Shown piece after piece: positions 30,764-40,825 of a DNA stretch of 64,000 nt. The stretch's first letter is position 1. Each line of letters starts with the position of its first letter. Position numbers and translations under genes: made by a program. Origin of the DNA: Aurantiochytrium sp. KH105 (Eukaryota > Sar > Bigyra > Thraustochytrida > Thraustochytriidae); the NCBI GenBank assembly GCA_003116975.1, contig BGKB01000197.1, positions 44,133 to 108,132 of the forward strand. The letters run 5' to 3'. The notes beneath the pieces were generated by a model. That model was not told the DNA's origin. It saw nothing but the letters and a program-made list of their open reading frames with translations, and did not search any database.

Positions 30764-31009
30764 CCCCTCTTCTCCTCTCCGCCCGCGGCCCTCGCGCGCC
30801 CGGGCCGGGGTCGCGGCCGCTGCGGCGCGTCCGCGCGCTCGCCTGCTGCCCGCCACGAGCCGCGCGCGGCCCTGCGGAGTCCGCGGGCACGGCCTGCTGG
30901 CTCGTCGAGCTTGTGGTTATGTCGCGCGTATCTATCTATCCTCGCCCGCCACAGCCTCTGATCTGATCACACGCAGGGGCGTCCAGACGCACGGATTCAA
31001 ACAAACATT

Positions 31010-31164
31010 CAAACAAACAAACAAACAAACAAACAAACAAACAAACAAGCAAACAAACAAACAAACAAACAAACAAACAAACAAACAAACAAACAAACAA
31101 ACAAACAAACAAACAAACAAACAAACAAACAAACAAACAAACAAACAAACAAACAAACAAACAA
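31010..31164. repeat. (CAAA)n tetranucleotide tract
   Basis: Nearly perfect run of about 38 CAAA units with one CAAG interruption near 31049. It is stop-free in five or more frames, giving false Lys-Gln-Thr-Asn and Phe-Val-Cys-Leu peptides. The same unit (as GTTT) occurs again near 52.0 kb. Confidence 0.97.
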
Positions 31165-31303
31165 CCATGGCAAACAAACAGCCTGCCCGAGCGCACTAAC
31201 TGTAAGATAACTGTGCCTAATCCAACTTGCACTGTTACTAAATTAGATAACTGTGCGAAGCGAGGCAGCAAGTGGCTGCGAGCGAGCCCCGCCGCGGCCG
31301 CGC

Positions 31304-31326
31304 AGACTGACTGACTGACTGACTGA
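31304..31326. repeat. (ACTG)n short tandem repeat
   Basis: Five to six tandem GACT units, directly visible. Confidence 0.85.
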
Positions 31327-31710
31327 CAGAGGCGGGCGGGCGGGCAGACCAACCGGCTGACGGACGCCTGCCCGCGCTCGCGCAGACGCGGCGGGAGGGC
31401 GGGCTCGCGCGCGCGCCGCGCCGCCGGGGGCGCGCTCGCTCCCGCGCTGCGAAGGCGGGCCTCGGGAATGTCTGGCTGGGGGGGCGTCGTGCAGCGGGGT
31501 TTTCGCGACCTGTCTGCGTGAGAACGGGGGTCGAATCTGGGGCGAGCCACAGCACGCTGCGACAAGTTGAACATACGCATCGCGGCGATGTCTCGACATG
31601 GACGCCGGAGCGCAGGGTGAAGCAATGACAAGCGATCGCAGTGGTTGATAGTATAGACATGGACGTGAGATTAGGTATAGGTTGAAAGGTATCGGGTGTC
31701 TATGGCAGAA

Positions 31711-34700
31711 TCAGCCGAGGCTCGAGAGAAAACACTCGACCACGCGCTTGCCCTGAAGCAAATTCTCGACGCTAATGCGCTCGTTGGGCAGATGGGCATT
31801 GTCCGTGGCCTGGCCCATGGGAAGGTGCAGAACAGGGGCAGCTAGAGCATGCTCCAGAAATGCAGAAATACCGCCATAGGAACCGCCTTCGCGAACGTAG
31901 AGCGGCCGCACTCCCCAAGTGGATTGAATCGCGGCCTCTGCGACCTTGAAGAGACGATTCGAGGTGTCCCCAAGCCACCAGTCGCTCGCCTGGCGAACAG
32001 TGACCTGCAGGGTATTGGCCGACCCTCGCGACGCAAAAACAGTTTCTAAATGCGCCCGCAGCGCAGCTACCAGTGTCTCGGCCGTTTGGTCTGGCACAAA
32101 ATGCACGCTGAGCCGAGCTACACACGACTTGGGGATGCGACGGAAGTGCTGGCCCGCATTCGAGGTGGAAAGACTACTAATCGACAGCGAAGGCTCGCAC
32201 CAACGAGCGGCCAACACTCGCGTTGGGTCGTCGAGACGCAACTGAGGCGCGCCTACTTCGCTCGCGTACCGTGTCATGCTCAAGTTAATACGCTGAAAAT
32301 TTTCAATCTCTGACTGCTCGAGCGCACGAACACCCTCGCGAAGCTCGGGAACGTTGGCGCACGTGACGGCAGCAAGAGTTGCCATCAAATCTGCAGCAGG
32401 TTCGTAAATCGGGCCTCCGTGCACACCAGCGTGGAGATCCTTGGTCGGGCCCTGGACCTCGACCTCGAGATCAATGACACCACGCATCCCGTACGTAAGG
32501 CACGGGCGCTTGTCGTCAAGCCAGTAGTTGTTGGAAATGAGAACGCCGCAGGGCCTGTTAAAAAAGCTGGCATTGTTCTGGAGAAGCCGCGAGAAGCCGC
32601 GTTGCTCCAGGCCGAGGCCGCTTTCCTCCTGACCCTCAATGACAAAGGTCACGTTACACCGCAGATTCCCAGCTGCATGCGCTGCCTTGGCCGCAAAAAG
32701 GCAGGCAAGAAGAGGACCCTTGTCATCCGTGACGCCACGCCCGTAGAGATAGCCGTCCTGGCCGGTCATCTCCCACGGATCGGTGGCCCAGGCGCTGCGA
32801 ACAGCGCTCACCACATCGTAATGCCCGTAAATGATGAGCGTCGGCGCATCTTCGTCCTCAGTGTTGGACTTGAGGGTGGCCAGGACAGCAGGCAACATAG
32901 GCACACTCTCGTCAGAGCGCTCGGATTCATCAAAGCAGATCTTCACCTCTGCACAGCCAAGCTTTTCACACAGACGGGCGAGAGCCTTGGCGCCGAAGAA
33001 GCACTCTTCGTAGAACTCGGGCTTTGCGCTGACGGTGCGAATGCGCACCAGCTCACGCAGGGTCTCAATGAGCGCGTCATCAAAGTCAATCTCGCCATGG
33101 TCGTCGGGACTAAGCGCCTCTGAGAACGACTTTTCAACCGCCATGAACCGCTGCTCAATTGATGTTGACATGCTACCACGCCAAGACCCGGACCCGGAGC
33201 GCGGCGCAGTCTTCTGGATCTTGCGCAAGTTGAAGGACACAACCGCCCCGGAAGACGTGGCACAAGCCACAAGCGACTTGACGCGCTTGCCAACGCCAGA
33301 TGACCATGATGCGGCGGCATGATCAACTGAGGGCACACCCATGCAAAAGACGAGCCCCGAGCGGTTGCTAAAGGAATCTGTTACCTGCATGGTGCGCAAA
33401 TCCCACACACAGAGGACTTCGTCGGTGTGACTCGAGATGAGCATCGAGCGAGAGTCGCGCGCAACCGTGATGGACAAGACCGGACTTCCGCAGAGGAGAA
33501 CTCTCCGGCATGCATACGAGTCAAGATCCCACACACGGATCGTGCCGTCGAGACTTGCCGAAAATAGCGACTTGGACCCCACATCCTCGGCGAGCGACAT
33601 GACGCGACCGCGGTGGCCCGAGAGCGTTGCGACGGCGCGGAGATCCTTGCGTCCCCATAGCTTGATGATGCCGTCGCCGCTTCCACTCGCCACCACATTT
33701 TGGCACACAAGAATGCGATGCACATAGGAGAGGTGGGATCCGACGAAAATCTCTGAAGCCCGCTCGTCTGCCTTGGCCTCGCCCTCGACGAGGGAATATT
33801 TCCAAATGGCTGAAACACGATTCTTCGGAGACTCTGCAGAGAGGACAAAACTCGTACCGCGCGGACTGTGCTGCGCGGCGCTGAGGTCTACGCACCGAAT
33901 GCACGAATCTTGTGAGCCAGCGAAAAGAGTCTTTGCATCCGGGTCGCTCGCCAGGGATAGAATGTGACCAATAGGAGGAAAGTGGATGCGAAAGGCCTCT
34001 TCGAGTCTTACAGAGCCTCCTGCGCCTTCAACGAGGTCCCAAGCCACAATGGCGTTGTCGCTGCACGAAGCATAGACTTGGGCCGCGACGGGATCGACGC
34101 AGAGCGCAAAGACGCCTGCGTCCTTTTCAATCTCGCATACACGCTTCCAAAGCGAAAGGTCCCAAACGCAGAGGACACCAGGAGTCGAACTGTCCGCTGA
34201 AATGACGTAGTGCTTGTACACTGCCATACTCAACAGCGCAGAGCTGTGAGCACCCGTCATGCTATGCTCCGGAAAGGGCGAGGACGGAGAGTCGCCGAGA
34301 AGATGGGCAGGTTCGTCGTTGCTTCCAATGTAAGGAATGGCACCGTTCTCCAAGCCCAGTTCGTCAAAACTTTCATCGCACGTGGAAGTTGATCGACCCG
34401 TGAACGGAGGCGACCCGATTCCGGATAACGAAGTTGGCGACGTGGTCGTGACCACGTTGCAATCGACATTGCGCAACGATGATCTACGACTCTCCGAAAG
34501 CGATCTGGCACCACGAACTCGACTCGAAAGTTGCAAACGCTCCAATGTCCGGTCAAAGAGCAACGCGTTCTCCTTGTGATCAAGAGTGGCTGTCGAGGGA
34601 TCATTGATGATGGGGGAGAGCAATAAGTTCTTGGACGGGCTTACGAGGAGCAAATGATTCGTTGGAATCGAAATCCAGTCCGCGCGACGTTCCGTGAGCG

Positions 34701-35610
34701 GCTCTGATGTGACAATGACCAACTCATCGCGCACGTCAGTTCGTGCCATACGGTACCTGCGAAGCTCCGAGGCACCTCCACCCCCGCCACAGGATCCCCC
34801 CGTTTCCTCACCAGCGCTTTCTTGACCTTGGTCGCTTGCACCCTCGGGCTCGAAACGGGATCCAGAAGCAAAATACAGCGAGGCGGCGCGTGCCGATTCG
34901 TGAACGCTATTGTCGGCGCTTGGATGAACGTGCACGTAGCGTGTAGCGACCATGCTCCTGCCGTCGCTCACAACGAAATTGAGCAGCGATACCCCACCAG
35001 TGGGCTCACGATCACAGGCCGCGCAAAGGCGGCGGATTGTCTCTTGCAGCAGATGCTGCAGCTTGGACGGCGAAACGTCCTCATACGGATCATCGAGCAT
35101 GTCGATGAAGACAGCAAATGCAACGGCCGAGTCGGAGCAGCTGTTATGGATTGCAAAGTTGAATGCCTCCAGTTTAAGCCCGCTGAGCAGAGAACGCCGC
35201 ACGTTGCCACCAAAGCCAGAAACCTGACCATTGTGCATGAAGAGAAAACGTCCGAACTCGAACGGGTGGCAGCTGCATGTGCAGATGCCCATGCCAGGAC
35301 CGGCGGCGCGGACGTGTGCAAAAATCAAGGGACTCGAGGTCTTGCGTGCAAGATTGACGAGGTTGCGATTGTTCCACGCGGGTCCTACATCCGTAAAGAC
35401 GCACGGCGACAAGCCGTCCGGCATATTTTCGGTGTACCAGCCAAGTCCAAAGCCATCGGCGTTAAGCGCGCCAATATCATAGACCTCGCCACCATCGCCG
35501 CCGAGGCGCTCTCTTGCGTCAAAGGATTGCCGGATCACTGAGCGCTCCGGTCTCGTCACCAAATCGGCAATGCTCAGGGCTGGGCCCGCGTACGCCGTGA
35601 GCCGGCACAT
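31711..35610 (-). CDS. Dug3-Dug2 fusion: class II glutamine amidotransferase, WD40, M20 peptidase
   Basis: 1299 aa. In yeast, Dug2 and Dug3 form a complex that cleaves glutathione to glutamate and Cys-Gly. Here both are in one chain. Residues 1 to about 330: Dug3-type Ntn glutamine amidotransferase, beginning MCRLTAYAG so that Cys2 becomes the N-terminal nucleophile, with the NADGFGLGWYTE and FMHNGQVSGF motifs. About 450-800: WD40 repeats, as in the N-terminus of Dug2 (for example GSGDGIIKLWGRKD). About 850-1299: M20 metallopeptidase with metal-ligand motifs YGHYDVV, GRGVTDDKGP and EGQEESG, plus the late His in GQATDNAHLPNERI. All expected ligands are present. The start is fixed by the catalytic Cys2. 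It is divergent from the IQ-array gene at 36381. The glutathione role is inferred from the family. Confidence 0.93.
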   Translation of the reverse strand: MCRLTAYAGPALSIADLVTRPERSVIRQSFDARERLGGDGGEVYDIGALNADGFGLGWYTENMPDGLSPCVFTDVGPAWNNRNLVNLARKTSSPLIFAHVRAAGPGMGICTCSCHPFEFGRFLFMHNGQVSGFGGNVRRSLLSGLKLEAFNFAIHNSCSDSAVAFAVFIDMLDDPYEDVSPSKLQHLLQETIRRLCAACDREPTGGVSLLNFVVSDGRSMVATRYVHVHPSADNSVHESARAASLYFASGSRFEPEGASDQGQESAGEETGGSCGGGGGASELRRYRMARTDVRDELVIVTSEPLTERRADWISIPTNHLLLVSPSKNLLLSPIINDPSTATLDHKENALLFDRTLERLQLSSRVRGARSLSESRRSSLRNVDCNVVTTTSPTSLSGIGSPPFTGRSTSTCDESFDELGLENGAIPYIGSNDEPAHLLGDSPSSPFPEHSMTGAHSSALLSMAVYKHYVISADSSTPGVLCVWDLSLWKRVCEIEKDAGVFALCVDPVAAQVYASCSDNAIVAWDLVEGAGGSVRLEEAFRIHFPPIGHILSLASDPDAKTLFAGSQDSCIRCVDLSAAQHSPRGTSFVLSAESPKNRVSAIWKYSLVEGEAKADERASEIFVGSHLSYVHRILVCQNVVASGSGDGIIKLWGRKDLRAVATLSGHRGRVMSLAEDVGSKSLFSASLDGTIRVWDLDSYACRRVLLCGSPVLSITVARDSRSMLISSHTDEVLCVWDLRTMQVTDSFSNRSGLVFCMGVPSVDHAAASWSSGVGKRVKSLVACATSSGAVVSFNLRKIQKTAPRSGSGSWRGSMSTSIEQRFMAVEKSFSEALSPDDHGEIDFDDALIETLRELVRIRTVSAKPEFYEECFFGAKALARLCEKLGCAEVKICFDESERSDESVPMLPAVLATLKSNTEDEDAPTLIIYGHYDVVSAVRSAWATDPWEMTGQDGYLYGRGVTDDKGPLLACLFAAKAAHAAGNLRCNVTFVIEGQEESGLGLEQRGFSRLLQNNASFFNRPCGVLISNNYWLDDKRPCLTYGMRGVIDLEVEVQGPTKDLHAGVHGGPIYEPAADLMATLAAVTCANVPELREGVRALEQSEIENFQRINLSMTRYASEVGAPQLRLDDPTRVLAARWCEPSLSISSLSTSNAGQHFRRIPKSCVARLSVHFVPDQTAETLVAALRAHLETVFASRGSANTLQVTVRQASDWWLGDTSNRLFKVAEAAIQSTWGVRPLYVREGGSYGGISAFLEHALAAPVLHLPMGQATDNAHLPNERISVENLLQGKRVVECFLSSLG

Positions 35611-36380
35611 CGTTTCTATCTAACCCAAAGTCGAGTCTGCTCGAGTCAACCCGAGTCTGCCAGGCTGCTCGGGTCGGTCCTGCTGTGCAAGGTCTCCTTT
35701 TTCGCCTTCTTCTTTTGGTTTCCCTCGTGCACGCGGCGCTGCCAGCGTCGGCCTGGTCAGTGAGCTCTCGCTCGCACAAGGTCGGCCGACTAGATCGCGC
35801 ACGGCAGCCTCGCCGAGCGCGCTCCGGCGCCGCGAGCGCGCAGGTGCAGCTCCCGCAAAAGGAATTGATACACCTCAAGTCGAGTCGAGTCAAGTCAAGT
35901 CGAGTCGAGTCGCCAGCCAGCAAAGTGGAATGGGCTAGCTCGCTGCCAGTGGCATTGCAGAGAGAGACGGAGAAAAAGAATGAAAAAAGCCCATTTCTCC
36001 GGATGCCCGTGAACGAGCCTTACGGCGCTTGAGCGAGCCGTACTCAACGGCTCTAGCCCAGGCAGTCGCTAGCCCAATCTGACTTGCACCGGCGTGCACG
36101 GGCACTTCACGGGCGGCAGCGGGCACCGAGCGCTTGCTTGGAGGCTGAACAGGGACGGGCGGAAAGAAGGGAGGGAGGGAGGGAGCTTGCTGGCTCGTTC
36201 TGCAAGCCCAGTTCCGTCGCGAGTGAAACTGGACAACGTCGAAGCGGCGTTGCTGTTGCTGGCCCGTCCTGTTGCCTTGTCGGCGTCGAAAGGGGAAGCA
36301 GGGCCCGCGCGAAGGCCAGGCGAGCCGAGCGCGCCTCCGCATAGGTCCGCATGGAGCCATAGTTCTCTTGCGAAATCGTA
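35611..36380. other. Divergent promoter region
   Basis: 770 bases between diverging starts. It holds a run of GAGTC/AAGTC pentamers (35877-35911) and GGGA repeats near 36165. No gene seen. Confidence 0.45.
35877..35911. repeat. Pentanucleotide repeat (AGTCG/AGTCA)
   Basis: About seven tandem pentamers, mixed AGTCG and AGTCA, directly visible between divergent genes. Confidence 0.85.
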
Positions 36381-39300
36381 ATGGAGGAAGACACGAAGCG
36401 GCTACGGCCGCGACGACGCCCACGTCGTCATCGAAGACGGCGACAGCGAGACACTGCGGAAACACACACGCAGGAGGTTCACAAAAACGAGAGCAAGACA
36501 AGGGAAGACGACGCCAAAGGTTCCGGAGACCCCGTCCCGGAGACACGCGAAGGCACGCCAGAAAAAGGTGAAGTCAGAATCGTCGCTCGCGATCATGACT
36601 GCGTCGATGTACAGCTCGTAGGTGGTCGAATCGGATTGCGCTTGGAGTGGAACGACTTGCAAAAATCGCTCGTTGTTGCCACAACAGACAAACCTGTGCA
36701 TGGACTTGGCTCCGGCGCAGTGCTCGAGTCTATTGACGGAGATGACCTTAGTGGAATGACACAGGATGATGCGCTTGGGCTCATTCGCAGGGCCAACACA
36801 CGTTCTGACGCTTCAGCACCGATCTTACGCTTTCGTCTCGCATCTTCAGAACCTTTGGCTCGTAATTCCAACAATGGTATCCTTGCCACTTCCGCAAACT
36901 CATCCCGAGATCACCTTGATAATTTAGAGCGGGGCGCCACGCAAAGTCCGAGAGCTCTTCCGCAAGATAAAAGTACGGATGAAGATGACGATAACGAGGG
37001 GGAAGAAGATGATGACGACGAAACGCACCACGAAAAAAGACACGCCGACGAAACGAACCCCGTCGTCCACGACAACCAGGATACTGCAACGCCACGCGGG
37101 TTTGAGGAATATGTGGCACGTGCAATAGAAAACGCCATGCGATCGAGCGACGTGTGCATGTGGCGACCTGGCCGAGGTCTCATTGTATTCCCTCGTGCGG
37201 CAGAGTGCAAAGTGACAGTGCTTAATCGAAGCATCCGCGCAGCAACACGGTTCTATATGGGCGCCCGAAGAAGCGCATGGCGCGCTGTGGAGAAGAGTAG
37301 TATGAGCAATGCCTTGGAGGTACGAATCATGAAGTTAGATCACGCCCCGCTCGGTATCCGGAAAAGTCTCGGTTGGACCAAATGCTTCGTCGGATCCTTC
37401 AAAACAATGCAACTTGCGCATCGTGCTGTAGAGGAAGCCATGGCTAAACGCGACCGCGGGCTCATTGGTGTTGCCCCTCGTCCACATCCAGAATTATGTA
37501 CCAGCATGCAGCAGACGGATCTCTTGCTGACTCATCTTGAAGTTCGCGTAGAATCGAACAACTTGGCGTCGTTCAACTACAGCGACAAGATGGCATACGT
37601 GTGGCATCTCCTTCGGTATCACTGTGCAGTGCTCGATGCTTTTAAGATGTCGGAGTCATTTCGCCAGGTTTGCAAATTTACTTATATCGGTCCAAACGTT
37701 CGCGCCCTATCGGTCTTCACTCGTTTGCCCCTTGTCGCCAGCGTTTCCGTCAAGGATCAAGGCAGACGTCGACGTCCAAGTGCGCCTCTCGAGCTTTCGG
37801 AAAAGATGCGGCGGCGTGTAGGCAAAGACCAGTCAAGCATTGCGCAGCACCGCAAGCGCCCCGCCACGATCAAAGAAATGAAAAAGCTGGTTGAGAACAA
37901 TGGAAGTGACGATGAGGAGGACCGCGCGCAAGGAAAGAGGCGTTTCGGACACTTTTTCAAGGGTTTAAGTCAAGACGCGCAAAACCTGGCGAGCCAAGAG
38001 GCGCTGCGTGAGGAGCACCGCGCCATTCGCGACCGGACGCGTCGAACACCAAGCAGCAAGCCAAGTCGCGATTCGAAGAGCACCTCATCGAGTGACGCTA
38101 CGACACGCCGAAGAGCAGTTTTTTCCATGCGTGAGACAAGCAAGGAGCCCATACAAATGTCCATGTGGGTGCACCGACAGGAAATGAGGTCTGCAGCTAT
38201 AAAGTTGCAGCGCATCTTTCGTGGCCGTGCGGGTCCGCGAGTTATCCGGCAAGAGTTTCGCGCAGAATGGCATGCTATCATGGCGCAACGCTTTGTTCGC
38301 GGGTGGATTGGTCGACGTCGCGCCGAAGAGTGGCGAATTCTCGCAAACAGTGCTGCAGAATGCGTGCAGCGATTTTGGTACATGACCCTCGCACAGCGCA
38401 GGGTTCGCAAAATTCGTCGCGAGCGCGTTCGGCTCGTTCTCCTTTTGCAGCCGCTGGTGCGAGGCATGATGGCTCGCAAAATTTTAGCGTGGCGCAAACG
38501 ATATGACTGGGCCGCAAAGCGGATTCAGAGTGTAATGCGAGGTCACCGTGATCGTGCGCTCTTCAAACGCATGCTTGCCCGCAAGTTTCATGAAGACACG
38601 GTGGTCCCCGCTGCAATCACCATTCAACGGGTGGGGCGAGGCATGCTCGATCGCCGGGTGGCGCGCATGCTACGATACGAGAAGCACTATGCAGAAGTGA
38701 TTGTGCCCTCATCGATTATACTGCAGAATCTTTGGCGCGCTCGAGTGGCCCAAAAGCGCGTCGCAGAGCTTCGTGCACGGCGTTTCGCATGCACCATGCT
38801 TCAGCGCATCATTCGAGGCCGCTTGGAGCGCAAGCGGTTCGTGGGTATCGTGGAGTGGAATGCGCGCCAGCAAGCTGCGACGAAAATCGCGAGTGTGATC
38901 CGGGGGTGGATGGCTCGTGAAATCTGCGATTGGAGAAGACGTGAGCATCGACGGCAGTTCGTTGAGGAACCCGCCGCGGGCCAGATTCAGGCCGCCTGGC
39001 GCGGGTTGCAGACTCGTCGATGGTTTCGGCACTATGTCATGAAGGATGCCGCTGTTCTCGTTCTGCAGCGCACGTGGCGTCGCGTGTTGGCGCGTCGCAA
39101 GGCGCGCGAAGCGCTCGATGAGATGGCCCGAGCGTACATGTCCAAACTTGCGACCCGGCTTCAGGCTGCCTTTCGCGGGTTTCGCGGCCGAAGGAGGTTT
39201 CGCAGTCTGGCTCAGGAACGTGATGCCCAGCGGTTGTGGGCAACCGTAGTCATCCAGCGACAGTGGCGTGCTGTGGTTCGCAGAGCGGAAAAGAGAAGGC

Positions 39301-40217
39301 GTCGCGAGGAGATTGCGCGCGAAATGCACTTTCTGGACCTCGAGTTGCTCGAAATTGATGTTGAGGAGATCCAGAACGACATCAAGGACGTCGAGGAGGA
39401 GCGTCATCGTATTTTGCAGTATGTACGGAAATCTTCCAAGTATCGACGCAAGCTCAAGGCTGCGCGCACGGAGATGGAGTATCGTTTGCCCGAGCTTGAG
39501 CTCGAGCTCAACAAACTTGACTTGGACGACGAGGAGACGATACCCTGGCAGGAGGCATTTGAGTCGGAAATCGACCAGCTTTACAACATGCTCGCCATGT
39601 CCGAGCAAGAGCTCGAGTCGAAGAAGCTGCAGGTTGCAGACATGGAGGAGGATGCCGCAGAGCTCTTGATGGAGATTGAGGACTTGCAGCTTGACCTGGA
39701 AGACACCTTGCAGCGTCGAAACACGCTCATTGACGAGCATCGCGTCCGCGAGCTCCGTGCGTGTGCGAAGGCGTACCGATGCGACCGCGAGAACCGCATT
39801 CGCACGCAGCGCTCGAGATGGAAGCCCAAAGATGTGCGACGTAAAATTATCGCGAGGTTCCGTGCCGAGGCCCTGCCCCCGCTTCCGCCCGATGTGCTGC
39901 ACACGAGCCGCATGATGCTCGACAGGGTTGCAAGCATCTCAGTCAAGAAGCGACAGGCTTATCGACGCAGAGACGAGACGACAGCGCAGCGACTCGCCTT
40001 TGAGCGACAGCTCACGGAAATGGAGACGCGCGGTGTCAAGGAGGACGCATTGGTGCGCGCTACCTACGACGGCGCTGTGGACGGTGCCAAGCGAGTTCTC
40101 CAAGAATATACGTACGAGCTTCGCCGTCCAAAGCACGATATTCGCGCCGACCCCCGTCGCGTTTGCCAGCGTTGCGGGCTCGTTCTTTCGGCTTGTCCAT
40201 GCGACGATGAGGAGTAA
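36381..40217 (+). CDS. PDZ-like domain plus multiple IQ calmodulin-binding motifs
   Basis: 1278 aa, ATG at 36381. Residues 1-60 are highly basic. About 63-155 resemble a PDZ domain (GGRIGLRLEWNDLQKSLVV; GAVLESIDGDDLSGMTQDDA). An acidic linker near 200-225 is followed by a folded region of unknown type (about 235-460). About 604-965 carry roughly a dozen IQ motifs (AAIKLQRIFRGRAGPRV; AAKRIQSVMRGHRDRALF; AAGQIQAAWRGLQTRRWF; ATRLQAAFRGFRGRRRF). A coiled coil follows (about 985-1125). The protein ends with a Cys cluster, CQRCGLVLSACPC, that could bind zinc. IQ arrays bind calmodulin or centrin; such proteins are often basal-body or cytoskeletal, which is inference here. A 397-codon frame on the other strand (38709-39902) is a shadow. 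Confidence 0.88.
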   Translation: MEEDTKRLRPRRRPRRHRRRRQRDTAETHTQEVHKNESKTREDDAKGSGDPVPETREGTPEKGEVRIVARDHDCVDVQLVGGRIGLRLEWNDLQKSLVVATTDKPVHGLGSGAVLESIDGDDLSGMTQDDALGLIRRANTRSDASAPILRFRLASSEPLARNSNNGILATSANSSRDHLDNLERGATQSPRALPQDKSTDEDDDNEGEEDDDDETHHEKRHADETNPVVHDNQDTATPRGFEEYVARAIENAMRSSDVCMWRPGRGLIVFPRAAECKVTVLNRSIRAATRFYMGARRSAWRAVEKSSMSNALEVRIMKLDHAPLGIRKSLGWTKCFVGSFKTMQLAHRAVEEAMAKRDRGLIGVAPRPHPELCTSMQQTDLLLTHLEVRVESNNLASFNYSDKMAYVWHLLRYHCAVLDAFKMSESFRQVCKFTYIGPNVRALSVFTRLPLVASVSVKDQGRRRRPSAPLELSEKMRRRVGKDQSSIAQHRKRPATIKEMKKLVENNGSDDEEDRAQGKRRFGHFFKGLSQDAQNLASQEALREEHRAIRDRTRRTPSSKPSRDSKSTSSSDATTRRRAVFSMRETSKEPIQMSMWVHRQEMRSAAIKLQRIFRGRAGPRVIRQEFRAEWHAIMAQRFVRGWIGRRRAEEWRILANSAAECVQRFWYMTLAQRRVRKIRRERVRLVLLLQPLVRGMMARKILAWRKRYDWAAKRIQSVMRGHRDRALFKRMLARKFHEDTVVPAAITIQRVGRGMLDRRVARMLRYEKHYAEVIVPSSIILQNLWRARVAQKRVAELRARRFACTMLQRIIRGRLERKRFVGIVEWNARQQAATKIASVIRGWMAREICDWRRREHRRQFVEEPAAGQIQAAWRGLQTRRWFRHYVMKDAAVLVLQRTWRRVLARRKAREALDEMARAYMSKLATRLQAAFRGFRGRRRFRSLAQERDAQRLWATVVIQRQWRAVVRRAEKRRRREEIAREMHFLDLELLEIDVEEIQNDIKDVEEERHRILQYVRKSSKYRRKLKAARTEMEYRLPELELELNKLDLDDEETIPWQEAFESEIDQLYNMLAMSEQELESKKLQVADMEEDAAELLMEIEDLQLDLEDTLQRRNTLIDEHRVRELRACAKAYRCDRENRIRTQRSRWKPKDVRRKIIARFRAEALPPLPPDVLHTSRMMLDRVASISVKKRQAYRRRDETTAQRLAFERQLTEMETRGVKEDALVRATYDGAVDGAKRVLQEYTYELRRPKHDIRADPRRVCQRCGLVLSACPCDDEE

Positions 40218-40825
40218 GAGTTAGGTTTCTTCAAAAAGCAAATTCAGAATGATGACAAGGGAAAATTTGAGCTTGCGTTCGAGACCTTGGTGATCGTGCG
40301 AAGGAGAAAGGATAATCAATCCAAAAATTCTGTAATCAGATCATCAACAATTCAATTCCATTCCCCGACGAAAGTACAGCGCTCGATGCACAACGCGCAG
40401 AAGAGGAGGAAGCGGTCGACCGACCGACCGACCGACCGACCGTCTGCGCAACTTTATCCGACCAATGGTCGGCCAGAGGCAAGATGGTGAAGATGACTCC
40501 CGTCCATCTCTTCGCGGCGTTGACGGGTTTCAACGTGACCTTGACGCACGGTTGCACTGACTGCCGCGTTTAGGTGCGTCGCGTCGTCTCTCGATCCCTG
40601 CTCTGCGTGACCTTTCCGAGGTCGCGGCGGCGCCCTGTCGTCATCGTCGTCCTCGCCGTCGTCCTCGTCGCCACGCGGAGCGCTCTTCCCCGGGGCCGCA
40701 GAGCGCGAGCGACCCTGGAGCGGCGGCACGTGCTCGGAGCAGTCGCCTTTCGGCATCCCATCCAGACCAGGAACACAGCAAGGCCAAGAACCAGACGCGA
40801 ACCCGGGCAGGCTTGGCCGCTGAAG
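40218..40825. other. Intergenic region and 5' leader of the phosphonate-type enzyme
   Basis: 608 bases between tandem + genes, with a (GACC)n tract. From 40574 the frame of the next gene is open from a GTG codon through an Arg-rich, partly hydrophobic stretch. Without an ATG I treat it as 5' UTR, but a non-ATG or spliced targeting peptide cannot be excluded. Confidence 0.45.
40416..40442. repeat. (GACC)n tetranucleotide repeat
   Basis: About six to seven tandem GACC units, directly visible. Confidence 0.9.

Larger units (their letters stand above)
30764..31710. other. Intergenic region with long (CAAA)n tract
   Basis: 947 bases. It holds an approximately 155-base CAAA tract, an ACTG repeat and very GC-rich sequence with many CGCG steps. 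All long frames here are artefacts of the stop-free tetranucleotide. It probably contains the Nup155 promoter and the 3' end of the next minus gene's neighbourhood. Confidence 0.5.

Noticed and set aside
30936-31631. Frames with repeating Phe-Val-Cys-Leu or Lys-Gln-Thr-Asn peptides
   Set aside because: They translate the stop-free CAAA tetranucleotide tract.
34822-35541. 239-codon + frame antisense to the Dug3-type domain
   Set aside because: Shadow of a strongly supported gene on the minus strand.
38709-39902. 397-codon minus frame over the IQ-array gene
   Set aside because: Composition shadow of the Arg-rich + strand gene; no domain.
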